A stretch of 9,809 bases of DNA from JBBDIO01 sp040880365 (GTDB lineage Bacteria; Chloroflexota; Anaerolineae; Caldilineales; Caldilineaceae). Positions 5,993 to 9,809 of this stretch are shown one piece after another. The number at the start of each line of letters is the position of its first letter. The stretch's first letter is position 1. The position numbers were made by a program, and so were the translations under genes. Below the pieces are notes generated by a model, which was given only the letters and a program-made list of their open reading frames with translations, was not told the origin of the DNA and ran no database searches. The stretch spans positions 1 through 9,809 of the forward strand of contig JBBDIO010000311.1 in assembly GCA_040880365.1 (NCBI GenBank), written 5' to 3'.

Positions 5993-7294
5993 CTATTCCT
6001 CTGCCAGGAGCAAAACGGCCTGGGGCAGGGGATCGCTGCCGGGGACGATCACCACGTCGGGCGTGAGGCCGTCGGGGCTGATGCGCCGGCGGTTGGGTGT
6101 GAACCACTCGGCGTTGGTCACATGAATGCTGCTCTGGTCCGAAAGTTCGTGGATGAGCTGCACGCTGCCTTTGCCATAGGTTTGTTCGCCAATCAGCCGG
6201 GCGCGATTCTGATCCTGCAATGCGCCCGCCACAATCTCGCTGGCGCTGGCCGAGCTGCCATCGACGATGATCACCAGGGGCAACGATTCGGCCAGCGCGC
6301 CGGGTTCGGCGTGGGTGATCTCCTCGCTGCCGCTTGCGCGCTGTTCGATATACACCGGCCCGCCATCGAGCCACAAATCGGCGACACCCACCGCCGATGA
6401 TACCAACCCCCCAGGGTTGCCCCGCAGATCGAGAATGAAGCGTACCGCACCTTGCGTCTGCAATTCCGTGATGGCGACTTCCATTTCGGCGGGGCTGCGT
6501 TCGCTAAACAGTGTGTGGCGGATATAGCCGACGCGCGGCGCGCCCGGTGCGGTACACGCCATATCTGCATCGGTGACGGCTGCGCACACCTCTAATAAAC
6601 GCCATTCCAGGCTGGGCGTTTCAATTTCGGCCCGTTCGATCGCAAATTCCATATCCTGGGCAAGGGCAGTATCAGCACCCGTATCAGAATCGGCCCCGGT
6701 GTTTGTATCAGCCCCGGTGCGGCGAATGGTTAGCGTGACCGTGCTGCCTACCGGCCCGCGCACACGCGCCACCACCTGATCGGATTCCATCTCTGGGGGA
6801 ATGGGGTCGTCGTCCACGCGCAACAGCAGGTCGCCACTTTGAATGCCGGCCCGCGCCGCGGGTTGATCCACCAGTGGGTAGAGCACATAGCCCGCATCGG
6901 TGCGTTCGATGTTGGCGCCAACACCCCCAAACCGCCCGCGCAGTTCATCGCGTTCCAACTGGCGGGGTTGGGGTTCCAGGAAATAGGTATAGGGATCGTC
7001 AAAGGTCTCGGTCAGCCCGCGAATCGCGCCATAGGCGCGGTCCAGGGCATCGGGCTTGCTGCCATAGAAATCCCGCTCCAGAATGTCCCATGCTTCCCAA
7101 AAGGCGCGCATACGGTCATCGGCGAGGGGCGTATCTTCCGGCAGGGGCGAATCGGTGGCCTGGTGCGCGGGATTATCGGGCGCAGCCGCGACAAATGTGC
7201 CTGTCCCCTGCAAGAGAGGAAAGCTCCAATAGCCGACCCAAAAGGCCAGCGCGATCAAAACTACAATTGTGCCTGCTGTCCATAGTCTTCGCAT
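5993..7294 (-). CDS. S41 family C-terminal processing peptidase, membrane-anchored (second of a tandem pair)
   Basis: A 433-residue paralogue of the next gene downstream, with the same plan: basic N-terminus MRRLW, one membrane segment (about 8-27), helical region with FDDPYTYFL (98-106), a PDZ domain (about 119-192, with FGGVGANIE and AGIQSGDLLL), a short TGAD-repeat linker (193-210), and the peptidase core with LDLRGNPGGL. Catalytic Ser350 (SASASE), Asp361 and Lys375 (YGKGS) are in place. Two Cys (237 and 247) precede the core and could pair outside the cell. I start at ATG 7294, which gives a normal signal anchor; GTG 7303 would add three residues. A TAAAAT sits about 12-17 nt upstream on this strand without a good -35. 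It is the first gene of the five-gene minus-strand block, separated by about 110 nt from the sugar-acid genes. There is no evidence on substrate. Confidence 0.92.
   Translation of the reverse strand: MRRLWTAGTIVVLIALAFWVGYWSFPLLQGTGTFVAAAPDNPAHQATDSPLPEDTPLADDRMRAFWEAWDILERDFYGSKPDALDRAYGAIRGLTETFDDPYTYFLEPQPRQLERDELRGRFGGVGANIERTDAGYVLYPLVDQPAARAGIQSGDLLLRVDDDPIPPEMESDQVVARVRGPVGSTVTLTIRRTGADTNTGADSDTGADTALAQDMEFAIERAEIETPSLEWRLLEVCAAVTDADMACTAPGAPRVGYIRHTLFSERSPAEMEVAITELQTQGAVRFILDLRGNPGGLVSSAVGVADLWLDGGPVYIEQRASGSEEITHAEPGALAESLPLVIIVDGSSASASEIVAGALQDQNRARLIGEQTYGKGSVQLIHELSDQSSIHVTNAEWFTPNRRRISPDGLTPDVVIVPGSDPLPQAVLLLAEE
6665..6718 (-). repeat. 18-bp repeat encoding the TGAD linker
   Basis: Three imperfect 18-nt units, each coding TGAD plus two variable residues, lie directly after the PDZ domain. 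This is the same place as the longer, unrelated-looking insert in the neighbouring paralogue. Confidence 0.65.
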
Positions 7295-7405
7295 CTGTAG
7301 CACAGCATTTTACCACAGGTATCGGGATGCAGGATGTCGCGCGAGAAGCAGATTGCAGATGGGGCGATGCAGGCGGAACGTCCCGTGCATTATTACAGAT
7401 ATGCC

Positions 7406-8545
7406 TTACAGATAGGCGGTGCGGCGACGCTGGAGGGTCGCCCAGTCCCATTCTGCTCCCCAACCGGGTCCGGTAGGCGGGGTGATGCGTCCCTTGTGGG
7501 GCAGGGGTGGATTGGTAAGCCCGATTTGCGCGCCGATTTCATCGCGGCTGCCGCCGGGGAAATATTCGTAGTAGCTGGTATTTTCCAGCGCGCAGACCAG
7601 ATGGGCATGCACCAGCCCAAATAGCCCGCCGGGACCATTGAGTTCGATGCGCGCGCCGTGCAATTCGGCCAGGTGCGCCAGTTTCATCAGCGGCGTGACG
7701 CCCAGGCGCGCATTGGCGCGCAGCCAGTCGGTCGCCCCCTGAATCAGCCACAGCCGGGAGAGATCAATATCGTGCATGAGCGTTTCGGCGGCGACGATGG
7801 GAATATCCAGTTGGGCGCAGAGCCGCTGCAAGCCGATTTGATCGCGGTCGGGCAAGGGTTCTTCAAACCACCCATAGCCCAGCGTTTCCAGCGCGCGCCC
7901 CACGCGCAACGCATCGGCATAGGTATAGCTGCACAGCGCCGCGTCGTGGAGCAGGTCGATATCGGGGCCGACGGCGGCGCGCATGGCTTCAAAGCCGTGG
8001 ATGTTGCGGGTTGCGTCCTGGAGAAAATGATCTTTGAGCGCGACATAGCCCGCTTCGCACGCGGCGTGCGCATCTTCGACGGTAGCTTCGAGCGCGCCGC
8101 CGCGCACATTGTAATAGGCGGGGCAACTGGCACGCGCGCGCCCCAGCAGGGCATAGACCGGCTGGTTGGCGAGCTTGCCTATAATGTCCCACAGACAATT
8201 GTCGAATGCGCCAAACCAGCCCGGCATGGTGAACATGCTGCGCGTGGCCGCGTGCAATTTGTGATAGAGAAATTCCCGGTCGCGGGGATCTGCGCCCAGC
8301 GTCAGGTGGCGCAATTGCTCCAGGTCGAAGGGGCGCATGTTGGTATAGCGTGCGTCGCCCACGGTGCAGATGCCCTCCACGCCTGCATCGGTAAAGACAT
8401 GCAGCAGTTGGATGGTTTCGTTGTGCGCAGGACCGGGGCGGCGTTCCCACTGGCGCGCCGCGCCCACCTCCACGCGTGCCAGATCGAAGAGACGCGTATT
8501 GGCGGGCAGTTCAAAGACGGAAAGCCGGATTTCGGTGATTTTCAT
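7406..8545 (-). CDS. Enolase-superfamily (mandelate racemase/muconate lactonizing type) protein with atypical active site
   Basis: A 379-residue protein with a capping domain (1 to about 125) and a (beta/alpha)7-beta barrel. The metal ligands seem intact: Asp201 (LLHDAALC), Glu228 (GWFEEPLPD) and Glu254 (VAAETL). The second barrel strand shows Lys171-x-His173 (ALKDH). The sixth and seventh strands, which in mandelate-racemase-group enzymes carry the Asp and His of the catalytic dyad, here read LRANARLGVT (275-284) and IELNGPGG (300-307), with Asn where Asp and His are expected. The enzyme probably still forms the Mg-stabilised enediolate from a carboxylate but uses other acids and bases. The start is ATG 8545, overlapping the preceding stop as ATGA; 95 upstream in-frame codons only shadow that gene. 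No clear Shine-Dalgarno, so translation is likely coupled. Sugar-acid dehydratase or epimerase is a guess from the partner gene. Confidence 0.88.
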   Translation of the reverse strand: MKITEIRLSVFELPANTRLFDLARVEVGAARQWERRPGPAHNETIQLLHVFTDAGVEGICTVGDARYTNMRPFDLEQLRHLTLGADPRDREFLYHKLHAATRSMFTMPGWFGAFDNCLWDIIGKLANQPVYALLGRARASCPAYYNVRGGALEATVEDAHAACEAGYVALKDHFLQDATRNIHGFEAMRAAVGPDIDLLHDAALCSYTYADALRVGRALETLGYGWFEEPLPDRDQIGLQRLCAQLDIPIVAAETLMHDIDLSRLWLIQGATDWLRANARLGVTPLMKLAHLAELHGARIELNGPGGLFGLVHAHLVCALENTSYYEYFPGGSRDEIGAQIGLTNPPLPHKGRITPPTGPGWGAEWDWATLQRRRTAYL

Positions 8546-9690
8546 GTCGATTTGGGCTTGGCTTTGGCCGAATCCTGCGAAGAGACGGCTTGCGCGCGGT
8601 GGCTGGCGACGGTTTTGGCGTTGAGCCGATGGCCCAGCCCCGGCTCCTGGGAAAGCACCAGATAGCCGTCTTCGATGCGTTCGGGCGGATCCAGCAAATC
8701 GGCGCGCCAATCGACTTCGCCCCAGGCATATTCCAGAATCGAGAAATTGCTGACTGTGCTGATGACCTGGGCCGTGGCTGCGGTTGCCAGCGGGCCGGCC
8801 GGGTTGTGGGGCGCGACCAGCAACTGGCACATGCGCGCCGCGCCGGCAATGCGCTTCGTCTCCATGAGTCCGCCGTCATGTTTCACATCGGGCATGAGCA
8901 CATCCACAATGTGGCGTTGGAAAAAGGGCCGGAAACCTTCCATGCCAAAAATGCTCTCGGCGGAGGCGGTGGGCATCCGCACCGCGGCGGTCACGCCTGC
9001 CAGCTCGTCCAGATAGCTGTCGGGCACGGGTTCTTCATACCAATAGAGATTGCAGGCGGCCAACGCGTCGGCCACAATCAGCGCCTCGCCTGCATCCATG
9101 CGGCCATGACAATCTACAGCCAGCTCAATTTCGTCGCCAATCGCCTGGCGCACGGCTTCGACACGGGCAACGCCGTTGCGCCAGGCGGCTTTGGGGCCGG
9201 TGCGGATGTGGTCGGGTTGTACCAATTCATCGAAGGGTGCGAGCTTGACGGCGGTGAAGCCTTCGTCCGCAGCCTGGCGCGCGGCTTTGGCAAAGCCCGC
9301 GGGCGAACGGTCGGTGACGTGGCGGTTGATATTTGCATAGAGGCGCAGCCGGTCGCGCATCGCGCCGCCAAACAAGGTGTGCACGGGCGTATTCAGATGT
9401 TGCCCCAAAATATCCCACAGGGCTTGTTCCAGCCCACTCAGCGCAGTGTGGACGATGCGCCCGCCATCCATGCGCGCCAAACGGGTCCAGATGGCTTCAA
9501 TGCTCCGGGGGTCCTGGCCTGCCAGGGTATCGTTAAAGTGGCGGATAACCGGGAGCAGCAGGGCATCGTTGCCGCTGTGGCTGGCTTCGCCCACGCCTGT
9601 GATCCCGGCGTCGGTCTCCACAACCACAAAAATCCAGTCGCCCCGGTGATTCACATGCACGACTTCGGGCACGACAGCGGTAATCTTCAT
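8542..9690 (-). CDS. Galactonate-dehydratase-like enolase-superfamily enzyme
   Basis: A 382-residue probable sugar-acid (aldonate) dehydratase making a 2-keto-3-deoxy acid in the cytosol. After the capping domain (1 to about 115) the barrel shows AVKLAPFD (147-154), metal ligands Asp193 (in VDCHGRMD, with His195 as in D-galactonate dehydratase), Glu219 (WYEEPVP) and Glu245 (ASAES), then the dyad Asp268 (LMPDVKHDGG) and His295 (APHNPAGPL). The DxHGR and APHNPxGP signatures resemble DgoD most; the exact aldonate cannot be read from sequence. The start is ATG 9690, preceded by GGAGAGGAA with an 8-nt spacing; the 35 codons upstream in frame are non-conserved leader. The last 20 residues are a Lys/Ser/Gln-rich tail beyond the family fold. 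Its TGA overlaps the ATG of the next enzyme. It may be the first gene of the operon. Confidence 0.9.
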   Translation of the reverse strand: MKITAVVPEVVHVNHRGDWIFVVVETDAGITGVGEASHSGNDALLLPVIRHFNDTLAGQDPRSIEAIWTRLARMDGGRIVHTALSGLEQALWDILGQHLNTPVHTLFGGAMRDRLRLYANINRHVTDRSPAGFAKAARQAADEGFTAVKLAPFDELVQPDHIRTGPKAAWRNGVARVEAVRQAIGDEIELAVDCHGRMDAGEALIVADALAACNLYWYEEPVPDSYLDELAGVTAAVRMPTASAESIFGMEGFRPFFQRHIVDVLMPDVKHDGGLMETKRIAGAARMCQLLVAPHNPAGPLATAATAQVISTVSNFSILEYAWGEVDWRADLLDPPERIEDGYLVLSQEPGLGHRLNAKTVASHRAQAVSSQDSAKAKPKST

Positions 9691-9809
9691 GGGATTGGTT
9701 CCTCTCCAAGTGTTTTTGATGTAACTCTGGTTGAAATTGTGGGGAAAGCATCGCGCTAAGTGATGCGTTACGTGAGAGTTAGTAATGGGTTGCAAAATTT
9801 ATGCACGAG
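9691..9809 (-). other. Leader region upstream of the sugar-acid gene pair
   Basis: About 100 nt of AT-richer, apparently non-coding DNA. GCATC (9748-9752) and GATGC (9762-9766) form a weak inverted repeat with a 9-nt spacer that could be an operator half-site pair. A TTGCAA on the minus strand near the edge resembles a -35 box, but no good -10 follows at the right distance. A promoter is likely here but I cannot place it. Confidence 0.3.
9700..9708 (-). promoter_or_regulatory. Strong ribosome binding site of the galactonate-dehydratase-like gene
   Basis: On the minus strand GGAGAGGAA precedes the ATG at 9690 by about 8 nt. It fixes the start at MKITAVV rather than at the ATG 105 nt further upstream. 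Confidence 0.7.

Noticed and set aside
7658..8665. 335-codon plus-strand open frame opposite the second enolase-superfamily gene
   Set aside because: Antisense shadow; the minus strand holds the metal-ligand motifs.
8546..8830. N-terminal extension of the second enolase-superfamily protein by 95 codons
   Set aside because: The extension is an out-of-frame reading of the upstream gene; the ATG at 8545 gives the normal MKITEIR family start.
8590..9759. 389-codon open frame on the plus strand opposite the galactonate-dehydratase-like gene
   Set aside because: It is the antisense shadow of a clear enolase-superfamily gene in GC-rich DNA; its translation shows no domain and is rich in Gly, Ala and His as such shadows are.

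Overview
This is a GC-rich bacterial window with eight intact genes and one gene cut by the left edge. There is no sign of phage, transposon, CRISPR, tRNA or rRNA. The gene style (tandem S41 processing proteases with acidic linkers, a divergent TGT-type enzyme, an acidic module protein, several sugar-acid and sugar oxidoreductase genes) suggests a free-living Chloroflexota bacterium of the Anaerolineae/Caldilineae kind. That placement is inference; nothing here is a decisive taxonomic marker.

Layout. (1) 3-665, plus strand: the C-terminal part of an Asp/Glu-rich, probably extracytoplasmic protein with an 81-bp tandem repeat and two copies of a Cys-containing module, followed by a candidate terminator hairpin (695-718). 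(2) 756-1805, plus strand: a lone Gfo/Idh/MocA-family NAD(P)-dependent oxidoreductase, most likely starting at a TTG behind a good ribosome binding site. It ends in a hairpin shared with the convergent gene. (3) 7294 down to 1820, minus strand: five co-directional genes. Two are tandem membrane-anchored S41 proteases (ctpA-like). They are followed by smpB (tmRNA partner), a divergent tRNA-guanine transglycosylase (TGT) family enzyme, and an Arm/FmrO-type 16S rRNA methyltransferase whose start overlaps the TGT stop by 11 nt. (4) 9690 down to 7406, minus strand: two enolase-superfamily enzymes (a galactonate-dehydratase-like protein and a second member with an atypical active site) coupled by an ATGA stop/start overlap.

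How they may work together. The last three genes of block 3 all act on translation: trans-translation, tRNA wobble-type base exchange, and 30S A-site/decoding-region methylation. smpB, tgt and the methyltransferase are close enough to be one transcript. Block 4 looks like a sugar-acid (aldonate) catabolic pair whose regulators and transporters would lie beyond the right edge. The Gfo/Idh/MocA enzyme may also handle sugars but is not linked to it by operon structure.

The most interesting parts are the methyltransferase, whose family is best known for high-level aminoglycoside resistance, its translational coupling to a TGT-like enzyme with an altered base-recognition loop, and the second enolase-superfamily protein, which appears to lack the usual His-Asp catalytic dyad. 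No wholly new system can be demonstrated from the sequence alone.
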